Shown here piece after piece: positions 1 through 9,838 of a stretch of DNA of 64,000 nucleotides. The DNA comes from Mesorhizobium sophorae (lineage in GTDB: Bacteria; Pseudomonadota; Alphaproteobacteria; Rhizobiales; Rhizobiaceae): positions 868,001 to 932,000 of the forward strand of contig NZ_NNRI01000007.1 of NCBI RefSeq assembly GCF_002270415.1, in the 5' to 3' direction. Numbering within the stretch: position 1 is the first letter of the stretch; each line of letters opens with the position of its first letter. A model generated the notes under the pieces. It did not search any database. It was not told where the DNA came from and saw only the letters and a program-made list of their open reading frames with translations. The position numbers and the translations under genes are program-made.

Positions 1-1
1 C

Positions 2-424
2 GGCATTGCGCGTGTGCAGGCGGTCTGCGACTTTGTCCACAATCATATCGTCTTCAACTACGGCAATGCGCGGCCGACTCGTACCGCGGCGGAAGCCTAT
101 CGCGAACAGAGTGGTGTCTGCCGCGACTTCGCGCATCTCGCGGTCACCTTCTGCCGGGCGCTCAACATCCCGACGCGCTACTGCACCGGCTACATCAGCG
201 ACATCGGCACGCCGAAGCCGTGGTCGAGCATGGATTTCGCCGCCTGGATGGAAGTCTATCTCGGCGGCCGCTGGCATGCCTTCGACCCGCGCAACAATGC
301 GCCGCGCATCGGCCGCATCCTGATCGCCTCCGGTCGTGACGCCGCCGACGTGCCGCTGACCCATATCTTCGGGCCGGGCACGCTCGCCGGTTTCAAAGTT
401 TGGACCGACGAGGTCGTCGAATAG
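2..424 (+). CDS. Transglutaminase-like domain protein, 5' end cut by window
   Basis: The reading frame is open from the first bases, so the gene starts outside the window; 140 C-terminal residues are visible. The catalytic triad of the transglutaminase-like cysteine peptidase fold can be seen: the Cys in SGVCRDFAHL, and the His and Asp in WHAFDPRNN. In bacteria such domains are found in cytoplasmic proteins of mostly unknown peptidase or amidase role, often near alpha-E or circularly permuted ATP-grasp genes. Those neighbours would lie to the left and are not visible here. The family call is secure; the substrate is unknown. Confidence 0.85.
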   Translation, partial: GIARVQAVCDFVHNHIVFNYGNARPTRTAAEAYREQSGVCRDFAHLAVTFCRALNIPTRYCTGYISDIGTPKPWSSMDFAAWMEVYLGGRWHAFDPRNNAPRIGRILIASGRDAADVPLTHIFGPGTLAGFKVWTDEVVE

Positions 425-516
425 TCGACCGAACGAGCCGACGGTTCGCGCGTTATGGTCTTGTGGAGCTTTGACGGGCTGGCCGTTAGACTGGCGCCTT
501 GAACGGGGGCAGCATC

Positions 517-1491
517 ATGGCCGGGCATGGCGGCTCAAAAAGGGTGATCTACGCGGCGCTCGCCGGCAATCTCGCCATCGCGTTGACCAAGTTCGCCGCC
601 GCTTTCTTCACCGGCAGTTCGGCGATGCTGTCGGAAGGCGTGCACTCACTGGTCGATACCGGCAATGGTGGCCTGCTGCTCTATGGCATGCACCGCGCCG
701 CCCGCCCGGCCGATCGGACGCATCCGCTCGGTCACGGCCGCGAGCTTTATTTCTGGAGTTTCATCGTCGCCCTTCTGGTCTTCGCGCTGGGCGCCGGCGT
801 GTCCTTCTACGAAGGCGTGATCCACATCATGGCGCCGGAGCCGGTCGTCAACGCCAAGGTGAACTACATCGTTCTTGGCCTGTCCTTCCTGTTCGAGGGC
901 AGCTCCTGGTTGGTGGCGCTGAGGGAGTTCCACCAGCAGAAGGGTAAGCAGGGCTGGCTGCAGGCCGTGCAGTCGAGCAAGGACCCCAGCGTCTACACCG
1001 TGCTGTTCGAGGACAGCGCCGCCCTGCTCGGCCTGATCGTCGCCTTCGCCGGCATCCTTGCGGCGGAACTGCTTGAGATGCCGGAGCTCGACGGCGCCGC
1101 CTCGATCGGCATTGGGCTGATCCTGGGCGCGACGGCGATCTTCCTGGCCCGCGAAAGCAAGGGTCTGCTGATCGGCGAGCCAGCCTCCCCAGAGGTGCAG
1201 AGACAGGTGCTGGCGATCGTCCAGCAGGATCCGGCGGTGCAACAGGCGAACGGCGTTCTGACCGTCCACATGGGGCCGCAAGAGATCGTCGCTGCTCTCA
1301 GCATCGAGTTCGAGGATCACCTGACGGCGCCGGAGATCGAAGCCTGTGTGGAGCGCCTGGAGGCGCGGCTGAAGACAGAGATGCCGGAGATCGCCAGGCT
1401 GTTCGTCAAGCCGCAGACGACCGGGACCTGGGAACAGCGGCGCAAGATTGTTGAAGCCGCGTCAGGAGACGAGCCGGATCAGGCCGGTTAA
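517..1491 (+). CDS. Cation diffusion facilitator family transporter
   Basis: This 324-residue inner-membrane protein would export divalent metal ions in exchange for protons. The N-terminal half has the family signatures SEGVHSLVDTGN and HPLGHGRELYFWSF, followed by several hydrophobic helices. A second acidic site, EDSAALLG, lies near residue 170, and a soluble C-terminal domain includes VLTVHMGPQEI. The ATG at 517 has a GGGGG stretch just upstream and is preferred over a TTG at 499. The metal cannot be told from the sequence. The gene stands alone between a transglutaminase-like gene and a GFA-type gene. Confidence 0.88.
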   Translation: MAGHGGSKRVIYAALAGNLAIALTKFAAAFFTGSSAMLSEGVHSLVDTGNGGLLLYGMHRAARPADRTHPLGHGRELYFWSFIVALLVFALGAGVSFYEGVIHIMAPEPVVNAKVNYIVLGLSFLFEGSSWLVALREFHQQKGKQGWLQAVQSSKDPSVYTVLFEDSAALLGLIVAFAGILAAELLEMPELDGAASIGIGLILGATAIFLARESKGLLIGEPASPEVQRQVLAIVQQDPAVQQANGVLTVHMGPQEIVAALSIEFEDHLTAPEIEACVERLEARLKTEMPEIARLFVKPQTTGTWEQRRKIVEAASGDEPDQAG

Positions 1492-1518
1492 GATGCCGAC
1501 GAAGCAGGGAGAAACAAG

Positions 1519-1923
1519 ATGAAAATCGACGGCGGCTGCCATTGCGGCGCTATCGCCTACGAGGCGGAGGTCGACCCGGAAAAGACCTCGATCTGCCACT
1601 GCACCGACTGCCAGAAACTGACCGGCACGGCCTTTCGGGTGACTGTTCCGGCGCCTGAGGATCACTACCGGATCACCAAGGGTACGCCGAAAATCTATAT
1701 CAAGACCGGGGCGAGCGGCGCCAAGCGCGCCCAGGCCTTTTGCGCTGACTGCGGTTCGCACCTTTACGCCACCTCGGTCGCAGATGGTCCGAAGGTCTAT
1801 GGAATTCGAGCGGGAACCGCGCGGCAACGCGAGGATTTGGTCCCGACACAGCAAAAATGGCACAGTTCAGCGCTGCACTGGCTGCCGGAATTCCAGGGCA
1901 TGATCACCGTGGAGGAGCAGTAG
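1519..1923 (+). CDS. GFA family zinc-binding protein
   Basis: This 134-residue protein belongs to the GFA (glutathione-dependent formaldehyde-activating enzyme-like) family. The zinc-binding cysteines are visible: GGCHCGAIAY at the N-terminus, CHCTDCQKLTG near residue 32 and FCADCGSHLY near residue 75. Length and spacing are typical. Most family members are not proven formaldehyde enzymes, so no reaction is claimed. It lies 27 bases after the cation transporter gene and could be cotranscribed with it. Confidence 0.88.
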   Translation: MKIDGGCHCGAIAYEAEVDPEKTSICHCTDCQKLTGTAFRVTVPAPEDHYRITKGTPKIYIKTGASGAKRAQAFCADCGSHLYATSVADGPKVYGIRAGTARQREDLVPTQQKWHSSALHWLPEFQGMITVEEQ

Positions 1924-1936
1924 CGCTCCTCAGGCG

Positions 1937-3208
1937 TCAGTCGTCGCCTTCGACGACCCTCAGCCTGAGCTGCCCGGTCTTCGAATCGGCGACGCGGGTC
2001 CCTGTCTCGACCTTCGCGGTGGCAGGCCGTGATGCGGCTTCGGGGCCAGCCTCACCGTCGGGCTGGGCGCCGAACTCCAGTGCCTCGATCTTCTGGCCGC
2101 GTCTGGTCACCTTCGACGTCGAGACGAGGATGTCGTCGATGTCCTTGGCCGACTGGCCGAAATGGACCTGCAGCTTGCGCACCCGCTCGTCGACGCGCGC
2201 AACGTCTTCCATCAGCCGGATGACCTCGCCCTGGATCAGATGCGCCTGTTCGCGCATGCGGGCGTCCTTGAGGATGGCCTGGATGACCTGGATCGACAGC
2301 ATCAGCAGCGACGGTGAGACGATGACGACGCGAGCGCGGTGCGCCTTGTGGACGATGGCCTCGAAATTCTCGTGGATCTCGGCGAACACCGATTCCGACG
2401 GCACGAACATGAAGGCGGTGTCCTGCGTCTCGCCCTGGATCAGATATTTCTCGGATATATCACGGACATGTATCTCGATGTCGCGGCGGAAGGCCTGGGC
2501 AGCGACCTTCTGCAGGTCGGCGCCATCGGCGGCGCGGATGGCGTTCCAGGCTTCGAGTGGAAATTTGGCATCGATGGCGAGCGAAGGCGCGCCATTGGGC
2601 ATCTTCACCAGGCAGTCCGGCCGGCTGCCATTCGACAGTGTTGCCTGGAACTCGTAGGCACCGTGCGGCAGGCCGTCGGCAACGATCGCCTCCATGCGCG
2701 ACTGGCCGAAGGCACCGCGCGTCTGCTTGTTGGAGAGGATCGCCTGCAATTGCACGACCTGTCCGGCAAGCGACTGGATGTTGCCTTGCGCGGTGTCGAT
2801 GATCGCCAGCCGCTCCTGCAATTTGGCCAGGCTCTCATGCGTGGATTTGGTCTGCTCGGTCATGGTCTGGCCGATGCGGCCGGTCATGGCGTCGAGGCGC
2901 TGGCCGATAGACTGCGTCAGCTCGGCTTGGCGTGCTCCGAACACTTCGGCGATGGCGCCCATGCGGCCCTGCATCTCGGCCTGGCTTTGCAAGATGCCGG
3001 CCATCCGCGCCTCGGCGTCGCGGGCATGATCGGCGGCCTCAGCGGCGGCGACGGCGCGCGCCTTGGCCGACCGCCACAGCGCGATGACAAGCGCCACGAA
3101 CAGGCCGAGAAACAGCAATGCGCCGACGGCCAGAGCATGGCCGAGCGTGATCGTGGAGGCGCCAAGCCGGGCGACAGGCTCCGAAAGGATGGATGTCAGA
3201 TCATTCAT
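1937..3208 (-). CDS. rmuC: DNA recombination protein RmuC homologue
   Basis: The product is 423 residues if it starts at the ATG at 3208 (MNDLTSILSEP); an upstream ATG at 3241 adds eleven unlikely residues. An N-terminal membrane helix (ALAVGALLFLGLFVALVIAL) is followed by a long coiled coil to about residue 150. The RmuC domain then carries conserved stretches such as LAIDAKFPLEAW and FMFVPSESVFAEI. RmuC limits recombination at inverted repeats in E. coli; its biochemistry is not fully known. The gene is divergent from def, with about 100 bases between the two starts. Confidence 0.93.
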   Translation of the reverse strand: MNDLTSILSEPVARLGASTITLGHALAVGALLFLGLFVALVIALWRSAKARAVAAAEAADHARDAEARMAGILQSQAEMQGRMGAIAEVFGARQAELTQSIGQRLDAMTGRIGQTMTEQTKSTHESLAKLQERLAIIDTAQGNIQSLAGQVVQLQAILSNKQTRGAFGQSRMEAIVADGLPHGAYEFQATLSNGSRPDCLVKMPNGAPSLAIDAKFPLEAWNAIRAADGADLQKVAAQAFRRDIEIHVRDISEKYLIQGETQDTAFMFVPSESVFAEIHENFEAIVHKAHRARVVIVSPSLLMLSIQVIQAILKDARMREQAHLIQGEVIRLMEDVARVDERVRKLQVHFGQSAKDIDDILVSTSKVTRRGQKIEALEFGAQPDGEAGPEAASRPATAKVETGTRVADSKTGQLRLRVVEGDD

Positions 3209-3311
3209 GTGGACAGCATAGCCGATTCGCGGGGCTGGCACAGATCAAAACGTGAACGGCGCCCCGGCGCCCCGGTTGACGCTTTTCGCTGGAGGTCTTA
3301 GGTGGAACGCC

Positions 3312-3842
3312 ATGCCGATCAAGCCGCTCATCATCCTTCCCGACCCCATCCTGCGCCAGGTTTCGAAGCCGGTGGAGCGCGTCGACGGGCCTTTGCGCAA
3401 ATTAGCCGACGACATGCTGGCGACCATGTATGACGCGCCCGGCATCGGACTGGCGGCAATCCAGATCGGCGAACCGGTGCGCATGCTGGTAATCGATCTG
3501 GCCAAGGAAGACGAGACGCCGGCACCGCATGTCTTCATCAACCCGGAAATCCTGAGCAGCGCCGACACCCGCTCCGTCTACGAGGAAGGCTGCCTGTCGA
3601 TCCCGGACTACTATGCCGAGGTCGAACGCCCGGCAGCCGTGCGGGTGAATTATCTCGACCGCGACGGCAAGCTGCAGGAGATCGAGGCCGAGGGGCTGAT
3701 GGCGACCTGCCTGCAGCATGAGATCGACCACCTCAATGGCGTCTTGTTCATCGACCACATCTCGAAGCTGAAGCGCGACATGGTGGTGAAGAAGTTCAAG
3801 AAGCTCGCCAGGGACAAGGCGCCAGGCAAGATGGTGGGATAG
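3312..3842 (+). CDS. def: Peptide deformylase
   Basis: Removes the N-terminal formyl group from new proteins, using a metal ion (usually iron). All three family motifs are present in this 176-residue protein: [10 protein letters not shown] (motif 1), EGCLSIP (motif 2, metal Cys) and [12 protein letters not shown] (motif 3, HExxH). The ATG at 3312 gives the usual [12 protein letters not shown] start and follows an AGGTGGA ribosome site; the longer frame from 3252 is not needed. The fmt gene follows after 5 bases. The two enzymes act at opposite ends of the formyl-methionine cycle, and this order is common. Confidence 0.97.
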   Translation: MPIKPLIILPDPILRQVSKPVERVDGPLRKLADDMLATMYDAPGIGLAAIQIGEPVRMLVIDLAKEDETPAPHVFINPEILSSADTRSVYEEGCLSIPDYYAEVERPAAVRVNYLDRDGKLQEIEAEGLMATCLQHEIDHLNGVLFIDHISKLKRDMVVKKFKKLARDKAPGKMVG

Positions 3843-3847
3843 GGGAA

Positions 3848-4783
3848 ATGCCCCTTCGCGTCATCTTCATGGGCACGCCGGAGTTTTCGGTGCCGACGCT
3901 GCGGGCCATCGCCGAGGCCGGACATGAAGTCGCTGCCGTCTATACGCAGCCGCCGCGCGCCGCCGGACGGCGCGGGCTTGAGCTGACGCCGTCGCCGGTA
4001 CAGCGCGAGGCGGAGCGGCTGGGCATCGAGACACGCACACCGGTCTCGCTCAAAGGCGAGGCCGAGCAGGCCGCTTTCCGCGCCCTGCGGGCCGATGTCG
4101 CAGTGGTCGTCGCTTATGGCTTGCTGCTGCCGAAGGCGGTTCTGGAGGCACCCCGGCTTGGCTGCATCAACGGCCATGCCTCGCTTTTGCCGCGCTGGCG
4201 GGGTGCCGCGCCGATCCAGCGCGCGATCATGTCCGGGGACAGCGAAACCGGCATGATGGTGATGCGCATGGAAGAGGGCCTGGACACCGGCCCGGTGGCA
4301 ATGGTTGAAAAATGCGCCATCGAACCCGATATGACTGCCGGCGATCTGCATGATCGGTTGATGAGTGTCGGTGCTGCACTGATGGTGGAAGCGCTGGCGC
4401 GACTGGAAAGGAACACCCTGACATTTACCGCACAAGCGGTGGAAGGGGTGACCTACGCCAAAAAAATCGATAAATCTGAGACTCGCTTGGACTGGACTCG
4501 CTCGGCGAGCGAAGTGCACAATACCATTCGTGGCCTGTCGCCCTTTCCCGGGGCCTGGTCCGAGATTGCAATTGGCGGCCGCCCGGAGCGGCTGAAACTG
4601 CTTCGCTCGGCGCTATCGCAAGGCGCCGGCGAGTCGGGAGGAATTCTCGATGACCGGCTGACGGTCGCCTGCGGGGCAGGCGCGATCAGTCTGGTCGAAG
4701 TTCAACGGGCGGGCGGAAGGCCCGCTGCCGCGTCGGAGTTCCTGCGCGGGGCCAAGATCGAAAAAGGAATGAAATTCTCATGA
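3848..4783 (+). CDS. fmt: Methionyl-tRNA formyltransferase
   Basis: Transfers a formyl group from 10-formyltetrahydrofolate to Met-tRNA(fMet) for translation initiation. The 311-residue length is normal. The N-terminal formyltransferase domain begins [16 protein letters not shown] and holds the active-site stretch [18 protein letters not shown] near residue 108. The C-terminal domain begins near residue 205 ([14 protein letters not shown]). It sits 5 bases behind def, and its last 4 bases overlap the start of the acetyltransferase gene (ATGA), indicating one operon. Confidence 0.97.
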   Translation: MPLRVIFMGTPEFSVPTLRAIAEAGHEVAAVYTQPPRAAGRRGLELTPSPVQREAERLGIETRTPVSLKGEAEQAAFRALRADVAVVVAYGLLLPKAVLEAPRLGCINGHASLLPRWRGAAPIQRAIMSGDSETGMMVMRMEEGLDTGPVAMVEKCAIEPDMTAGDLHDRLMSVGAALMVEALARLERNTLTFTAQAVEGVTYAKKIDKSETRLDWTRSASEVHNTIRGLSPFPGAWSEIAIGGRPERLKLLRSALSQGAGESGGILDDRLTVACGAGAISLVEVQRAGGRPAAASEFLRGAKIEKGMKFS

Positions 4784-5289
4784 GCATGATGTCGATACGC
4801 GCGGCGACGCCGCGGGATCGCGAGGCCATCCGCCTCGTCGAGGAACACGCTTTCGGCCAGCAGGCGGAGGCCGGACTGGTCGACGCGCTGGTGACCGGCG
4901 GCGACGCCGTTGCCGAACTGGTGGCGGAAGAGGACGGCCAGGTGGTCGGCCACATCCTGTTTTCGCGGCTGTTCGTGCAGAGCGGCGGCAAGAACTTTGC
5001 GGCCGTGGCGCTCGCGCCGCTGGCGGTCGAGCCCTCGTTCCATGGCAGCGGCATTGGCGGCGCGCTGATCCGCGAGGCGCATATCCGCCTCAGGGATGCC
5101 GGCGAGACGCTGGCCGTGGTGCTGGGTGATCCGGCCTATTACAGCCGTTTCGGCTACACCCATGCACGCGCCGAAAAGTTCGAGAGCGAGTACCAGAGCG
5201 AGGCCCTGCAGGCACTGACCTGGGGCGACGCCCCGGAAGCCGGCAGGCTGGTTTACGCCTCGGCCTTCGGGTCGGCGCTCGCCGCGTAA
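4780..5289 (+). CDS. GNAT family N-acetyltransferase
   Basis: This 169-residue protein has the layout of a GNAT acyl-CoA transferase. The acetyl-CoA loop region reads [19 protein letters not shown], near residues 84-102, and [14 protein letters not shown] follows as in the YhbS-like subgroup. Its ATG overlaps the fmt stop codon (ATGA), so translation is probably coupled to def-fmt. The acceptor substrate is unknown. Confidence 0.9.
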   Translation: MSMMSIRAATPRDREAIRLVEEHAFGQQAEAGLVDALVTGGDAVAELVAEEDGQVVGHILFSRLFVQSGGKNFAAVALAPLAVEPSFHGSGIGGALIREAHIRLRDAGETLAVVLGDPAYYSRFGYTHARAEKFESEYQSEALQALTWGDAPEAGRLVYASAFGSALAA

Positions 5290-5326
5290 GCGGCATCTGA
5301 ATGCGCCTCTAACTCAAAGAGATAGA

Positions 5327-5373
5327 AGCATGATGTCGTCCGAAAGCCGCTTCACACTTTTCGGCATCATGCT
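5327..5373. repeat. Rhizobiales intergenic palindrome, copy 1
   Basis: A 47-base imperfect palindrome lies between the acetyltransferase gene and truA. The left arm AGCATGATGTCGTCCGAAAG faces CTTTTCGGCATCATGCT, with a CCGCTTCACA-like centre. The same architecture recurs at 11590-11636, 16249-16292 and 23020-23068. From memory, such palindromes are abundant between genes in Rhizobiales genomes. It ends a few bases before the truA start and could fold into a hairpin in the leader RNA. Confidence 0.7.
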
Positions 5374-5378
5374 CTAGC

Positions 5379-6146
5379 ATGCCGCGTTTTCGCCTCGACA
5401 TCGAATATGGCGGCAGCTTGTTTGCCGGCTGGCAGCACCAGGCGGATCAGCCTTCGGTGCAGCAAGCGATCGAACAGGCGATCGAAAAATTCTGCGGCGA
5501 AGAGGTCCGGTTGCGCGCCGCCGGCCGCACCGATGCCGGCGTGCACGCAACCGCCCAGGTGGCGCATGTCGACCTCGCCAAGGCGTGGCCCAGCGACAAG
5601 GTGCGTGATGCCGTCAACGCACATCTGCAGATGGCCGGCGCACATATCGCCGTCCTGAAGGCGACGGTCGTCGCAGACAGCTTCGATGCGCGCTTCTCAG
5701 CCACCGGCCGCCACTATGTCTACCGCATCCTCAACCGTCGCGCGCCGGCAGCGATCGACAAGGGCAAGGTGTGGTGGGTGCCGAAACGGCTCGACGCCGG
5801 CGCCATGCACGAAGCGGCGAAAGTCCTGCTCGGTCGGCATGACTTCACCACCTTCCGCTCGACCCAGTGCCAAGCCAACAGCCCGATCAGGACGCTGGAG
5901 CGGCTGGATGTGAGCCGAGAGGGCGACCTGATCGAGGTGAAGGCTTCGGCGCGCTCGTTCCTGCACAATCAGGTGCGTTCGATGGTCGGCTCCCTCAAAC
6001 GTGTCGGCGAAGGCGCCTGGACCGTCGCCGACCTGAAAGCGGCGCTCGATGCGCACGACCGCGCCGCCTGCGGCCAGGTGGCGCCGCCCGACGGGCTTTT
6101 TCTCATTGGCGTCGATTATCCCGGGGGCGTCGACTATCCAGGATAG
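5379..6146 (+). CDS. truA: tRNA pseudouridine synthase A
   Basis: Makes pseudouridine at positions 38-40 in the tRNA anticodon stem-loop. The 255-residue protein begins [19 protein letters not shown], and the catalytic Asp is in [14 protein letters not shown] near residue 52. The conserved HDFTTFRS and [13 protein letters not shown] stretches are also present. The extreme C-terminus contains a short tandem duplication, [11 protein letters not shown], which is also visible as a direct repeat in the DNA just before the stop. It is convergent with the membrane protein gene downstream. Confidence 0.96.
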   Translation: MPRFRLDIEYGGSLFAGWQHQADQPSVQQAIEQAIEKFCGEEVRLRAAGRTDAGVHATAQVAHVDLAKAWPSDKVRDAVNAHLQMAGAHIAVLKATVVADSFDARFSATGRHYVYRILNRRAPAAIDKGKVWWVPKRLDAGAMHEAAKVLLGRHDFTTFRSTQCQANSPIRTLERLDVSREGDLIEVKASARSFLHNQVRSMVGSLKRVGEGAWTVADLKAALDAHDRAACGQVAPPDGLFLIGVDYPGGVDYPG

Positions 6147-6166
6147 AGCCCCATAAGGCTCTATCC
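6141..6166. terminator. Hairpin shared by two convergent gene ends
   Basis: A 10-base perfect stem (GGATAGAGCC and GGCTCTATCC) with a 6-base loop spans the stop codons of both truA and the leftward membrane protein gene. There is no T-run on either side, so it may act as a bidirectional or processing hairpin rather than a classical intrinsic terminator. Confidence 0.55.
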
Positions 6167-6799
6167 CGAGATGAACCCGGAAAGGCTCTGAGACCCGAGA
6201 TCGTCCGGCACGGTGATGCCGAGCAGCGCCTGCAGGCCGAACAGCGCCAACAGCGAGGCGATGAACATGCCGACGAAAACGGCCGAGCCGATGGCTACGC
6301 CCTTGCCGATTGTGGTGTTGGTCATGCGCCAGGTCAGCACCATCGACAGGGCAAACAGCAGCAGCGACACAAGGCTCGAAACCTGGCTTGCCGACGACAG
6401 GAAAAGCCTGATCAGCGCCGAGGGCAGCATCAGCCAGGCGGTGATGGCCGAGGCCCAGTTGCTGGCAACGACATAATGGACGAAGCGGCCGCCAATGCCG
6501 GCGCGCGGCGCGACCAGGGCCAGAGCGATGAGCGGCAGCACCCAGGAGCCGATATCGACCGTCGCCAGGCGCAACAGCATGCTGAAGCGTCCGGCAAAGG
6601 CCTCGGGATCGCCGATCTCGTTGGCGATGCCGACCCAGCCGACGATCAGCGCCGGTGCGGCAATGATGATGGCGAAAAAGGAATTCCAGAAGCCGTCGGC
6701 CGACAGGTCGAGCAGGCGCAGGCCGTCGGCCTTGCCGAGCATCAGCCGCCAGGCGCCCGTCAGCGAAGCTTGGGTTTCGTCCGCTGAAAGCATGCTCAT
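6161..6799 (-). CDS. Multi-pass membrane protein of unknown function
   Basis: The 212-residue product from the ATG at 6799 ([10 protein letters not shown]) has about five hydrophobic segments, for example [18 protein letters not shown] and [18 protein letters not shown]. The start overlaps the dapE stop in an ATGA arrangement, which fixes it and points to coupled translation. The overall shape recalls small Yip1-like membrane proteins, but I see no decisive motif. No function is assigned; the link to dapE is positional only. Confidence 0.8.
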   Translation of the reverse strand: MSMLSADETQASLTGAWRLMLGKADGLRLLDLSADGFWNSFFAIIIAAPALIVGWVGIANEIGDPEAFAGRFSMLLRLATVDIGSWVLPLIALALVAPRAGIGGRFVHYVVASNWASAITAWLMLPSALIRLFLSSASQVSSLVSLLLFALSMVLTWRMTNTTIGKGVAIGSAVFVGMFIASLLALFGLQALLGITVPDDLGSQSLSGFISG

Positions 6800-7989
6800 G
6801 CCTGCCCGAACCAGTCTTCGATGAAGCGTTGGTAGATTTGGGTCAGTGTTTCCAGATCTGCAATGGCGACCCGCTCGTCGACCATGTGCATGGTCTTGCC
6901 GACCAGCCCGAACTCGACCACCGGACAATAGTCCTTGATGAAGCGCGCATCCGAAGTGCCGCCCGAGGTCGACAGCGTCGGCTCCTTGCCGACCGCCGAC
7001 CTGATCGAACCGCGCAGCGTTTCGATCAGCCTGTCGTCACGGGTCAGGAAGACATGGCTGGGCCGGTCGCGCCAGACAAGGTCGTAGTCGACCGGCGTCT
7101 TCTTGCCCTGCCGGTACTTCTTGCGTTTGGCCGCCTGATCGAGCCGATTGTGGATTTCCGCCTGCACGGTCTCGGCTGTCCAGGTGTCGTTGAAGCGGAT
7201 GTTGAAGGTCGCGGTCGCCTTGGCCGGAATGACATTGGTGGCCGGGTTGCCGACGTCGATGGAGGTGACCTCCAGATTGGTCGGCTGGAAGTCCCTGGTT
7301 CCCTTGTCGAAGACAGGATGCAGCAAGGCATCGACCAGGCCCATCAGGCCGCGCACCGGATTGTCGGCAAGATGCGGGTAGGCGACATGGCCCTGGCGGC
7401 CGTTGACGGTGATGGCGCCCGACATCGAGCCGCGGCGGCCGATCTTGATCATGTCGCCAAGCGCGTCCGGGTTGGTCGGCTCGCCGACGATCGAGGCATC
7501 CCATTTCTCGCCCCTGGAAGCCGCCCATTCGAGCAGCTTGACCGTGCCGTTGATGGCCGGCCCTTCCTCGTCGCCGGTGATCAGCAGCGAGATCGAACCT
7601 TTCGGGCCGCCATTGTCCTCGACATGGCGCGCCACGGCGGCGATGAAACAGGCAATGCCGCCCTTCATGTCGACGGCGCCCCGGCCATACATCTCGCCAT
7701 TGGCGATTTCGGCGCCGAAGGGCGGATGCGTCCAGGCGGTTTCGTCGCCGACCGGCACCACGTCGGTGTGGCCGGCGAACATCAGATGCGGGCCGTTGCC
7801 GGAACGCCTGGCATAGAGGTTTTCGATGTCCGGCGTGCCATCTTCCGAAAACACCGGCCGATCGACCAGGAAGCCGAGCGGTTTCAGCATCGTCTCCAGC
7901 GCAGTCAGCGCGCCGCCTTCGGCGGGCGTCACCGAAGCGCAACGGATAAGGGCGGCGAGGTTCTCGGTGGGATCGGTCGGCAGCGTCAT
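6796..7989 (-). CDS. dapE: Succinyl-diaminopimelate desuccinylase
   Basis: Cleaves N-succinyl-LL-diaminopimelate to diaminopimelate and succinate in the lysine and peptidoglycan pathway, using two zinc ions. The 397-residue protein starts at the ATG at 7989 ([14 protein letters not shown]). Metal-site motifs are visible: [22 protein letters not shown] and [12 protein letters not shown], with the catalytic Glu in DEEG. The C-terminal [16 protein letters not shown] is also conserved. dapD, for the preceding succinylation step, lies 2.6 kb upstream on the same strand. Confidence 0.96.
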   Translation of the reverse strand: MTLPTDPTENLAALIRCASVTPAEGGALTALETMLKPLGFLVDRPVFSEDGTPDIENLYARRSGNGPHLMFAGHTDVVPVGDETAWTHPPFGAEIANGEMYGRGAVDMKGGIACFIAAVARHVEDNGGPKGSISLLITGDEEGPAINGTVKLLEWAASRGEKWDASIVGEPTNPDALGDMIKIGRRGSMSGAITVNGRQGHVAYPHLADNPVRGLMGLVDALLHPVFDKGTRDFQPTNLEVTSIDVGNPATNVIPAKATATFNIRFNDTWTAETVQAEIHNRLDQAAKRKKYRQGKKTPVDYDLVWRDRPSHVFLTRDDRLIETLRGSIRSAVGKEPTLSTSGGTSDARFIKDYCPVVEFGLVGKTMHMVDERVAIADLETLTQIYQRFIEDWFGQA

Positions 7990-8105
7990 GGCAAAAGCGA
8001 TAATCGAAAGCGGCGGGCCTGTCACGGCCAGACATAAGGGCCAGTGATGGCGCCGACATTATGGTTTTCATGTCGTATAGTTGCGGGCCGGTGCGGAGCG
8101 ACGGG

Positions 8106-9149
8106 ATGGCAAACGCGGACAAGAGGATCGTCATTGCCGGCGCCGGCAGCATCGGCTGCTATGCCGGCGGCTGCCTGGCGCTCGCCGGGCGCCGGATGGT
8201 CTTGCTGGCGCGGCCGCGCATCGAGGCGGCGTTGCGGCAGCGCGGATTGCGGGTCAGCGACCTCCAGGGCCGCGACCGCATGATCGCGCCGGACGCGCTT
8301 GTCGTCACCGCCGATCCGGCTGTCGCCCTGCCTCAAGCGGACGTGATCCTGGTCACGGTCAAGAGCGGCGCGACGCAGGATATGGCAGACCTCATCAGGG
8401 CTCACGCCCACCGCGATGCGGTGGTGATCAGCCTGCAGAACGGCGTCGACAATGCCGACAGGCTGCGCGCCGGGCTCGACGGCCGGACAGTGCTGGCCGG
8501 CATGGTGCCGTTCAACGTGGTGCAATCCCCGGACGGCGAGTTGCCGCTGCGTGTGCACCGCGCCAGCGACGGCAAGGTGATAATCGAAGACGGTGATGCC
8601 GGCCTGGCTGGCCTTCTCGGTGTCGAAGGGTTTGCGGTCGAAACCCATGGCGACATGAAGGCCGTGCTGTGGGGCAAGCTGCTGATGAATTTGAACAACG
8701 CGCTGGTGGCGCTGTCCGGCCTGCCGATGGCGAGCGAACTCGCCGACCGTCGCTGGCGCCTGATCCTGGCCGGCCAGATCGACGAGGCGCTCACGGCGAT
8801 GAAAGCGTCCGGCATCGAGCCGGCGCGGATCACCGGCTTGCGGCCGACACTGCTGCCGAAGGTGCTCAGGCTGCCGGACTGGCTGTTCAGGCTGCTGGCG
8901 CGGCGCATGCTGGCGATCGACCCGCAAGCGCGTTCGTCAATGTGGGACGATCTGCAGCGCGGCAGGCCGACGGAGATCGGCGAACTGCAAGGGGCGGTGC
9001 TCGGCCTCGCCGAACAGACGGGTACGCCGGCGCCCCTGCTTAAAAAGGTTACCGCCTTGGTGCGCGCGGCGGAGGCGGGGCGGCTTGGCTCGCCGGGCCT
9101 GGCGCCGGAGCAGGTTGTTGCGCCGCCGGATGGGCCTCGATCAGCGTGA
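8106..9149 (+). CDS. 2-dehydropantoate 2-reductase-like protein
   Basis: The family reduces ketopantoate to pantoate with NADPH on the way to coenzyme A. The 347-residue product has an N-terminal Rossmann nucleotide site (IAGAGSIGCYAGGCLALAG) and the conserved lysine region MKAVLWGKLLMNLNNAL near residue 190. The C-terminal helix SSMWDDLQRGRPTEIGEL is also typical. The ATG at 8106 (MANADKRIV) fits the fold better than one at 8061. Its last 101 bases overlap the end of the convergent gene at 9049. Several ApbA/PanE paralogues act on other keto acids, so no panE symbol is given. Confidence 0.87.
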   Translation: MANADKRIVIAGAGSIGCYAGGCLALAGRRMVLLARPRIEAALRQRGLRVSDLQGRDRMIAPDALVVTADPAVALPQADVILVTVKSGATQDMADLIRAHAHRDAVVISLQNGVDNADRLRAGLDGRTVLAGMVPFNVVQSPDGELPLRVHRASDGKVIIEDGDAGLAGLLGVEGFAVETHGDMKAVLWGKLLMNLNNALVALSGLPMASELADRRWRLILAGQIDEALTAMKASGIEPARITGLRPTLLPKVLRLPDWLFRLLARRMLAIDPQARSSMWDDLQRGRPTEIGELQGAVLGLAEQTGTPAPLLKKVTALVRAAEAGRLGSPGLAPEQVVAPPDGPRSA

Positions 9150-9825
9150 TCTTCTGCCAGATCTTGCGCGACAGGTTGGACGCCAGGTTCTCGATGTCGT
9201 TGACGCCGTCGATGACCACGTCGTCATTGACCGACTGCGCGAACAGTGCGGCGATCTTGCCGGTGATCGACAGCATTTCGGAGCAATAGTCGAGGTATCG
9301 CGCCAGGTCGGCGGCATTGGTGATGCGGGCCGGTGAGTGCGAGGTCGGCTTGAAATTGGCCGAGAGGGCCGCCGGATCCTTGGTCAGCTGGTGCATGTCG
9401 ATGACATGGATCAGCGACCGCAGGCCGTGCAGCTGGCGAAACCCCCGCTTGCGCTTGATGCGCTCCTCGGTGCGGACCAGCGCCAGGAAGCCGAGCACGG
9501 CGAGGATCATCATGTTGATCGTGGCTTCGATGCCTTGCACCGACTGAACCGCGTCGTCGGCCTGGGAGATGTGAATGAGCGGCAGGATGGTGCCGACGAA
9601 CAGGAAGACCAGCGCGCCGGCGACAACGGCGGCGACGATGAGCCCGCGCAGCCACCAGATCGGCGCCTCGAGCGCCTGAGCCGCCTTGGTCAGATCGCGC
9701 GACAGGGACACCAGTTCGGCGGCGACGCCGCGTAGTCCGGCGTTGGGAAAGCGCTCGGCGACGCGGCCCTCCAGCCGTTCGGCGGTGTCGATGATCAGTT
9801 TCGGATCAAGCGTGCGGTAGCGCAT
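9049..9825 (-). CDS. Membrane protein of unknown function
   Basis: The 258-residue product starts at the ATG at 9825 (MRYRTLDPKLIIDTAERLEG). It has two hydrophobic segments, near residues 60-85 (GLIVAAVVAGALVFLFVGTI) and 105-120 (MMILAVLGFLALV), and a long soluble C-terminal half ending in a Pro/Ala-rich tail (QQPAPAPGPASQAAPPPP). The tail is encoded by the stretch that overlaps the opposing reductase gene. No family was recognised. It sits downstream of two DUF805 genes on the same strand. Confidence 0.78.
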   Translation of the reverse strand: MRYRTLDPKLIIDTAERLEGRVAERFPNAGLRGVAAELVSLSRDLTKAAQALEAPIWWLRGLIVAAVVAGALVFLFVGTILPLIHISQADDAVQSVQGIEATINMMILAVLGFLALVRTEERIKRKRGFRQLHGLRSLIHVIDMHQLTKDPAALSANFKPTSHSPARITNAADLARYLDYCSEMLSITGKIAALFAQSVNDDVVIDGVNDIENLASNLSRKIWQKITLIEAHPAAQQPAPAPGPASQAAPPPPRAPRR

Positions 9826-9838
9826 GTCCGATCGGCCC

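Noticed and set aside
2339..3301. Long plus-strand frame of 320 codons
   Set aside because: It lies antisense to rmuC, whose frame has full family motifs; the plus frame has no domain and no ribosome site.
8022..8927. Minus-strand frame of 301 codons
   Set aside because: Antisense shadow of the ketopantoate-reductase-like gene; composition is rich in His, Gln and Arg, as is usual for GC-rich shadows.
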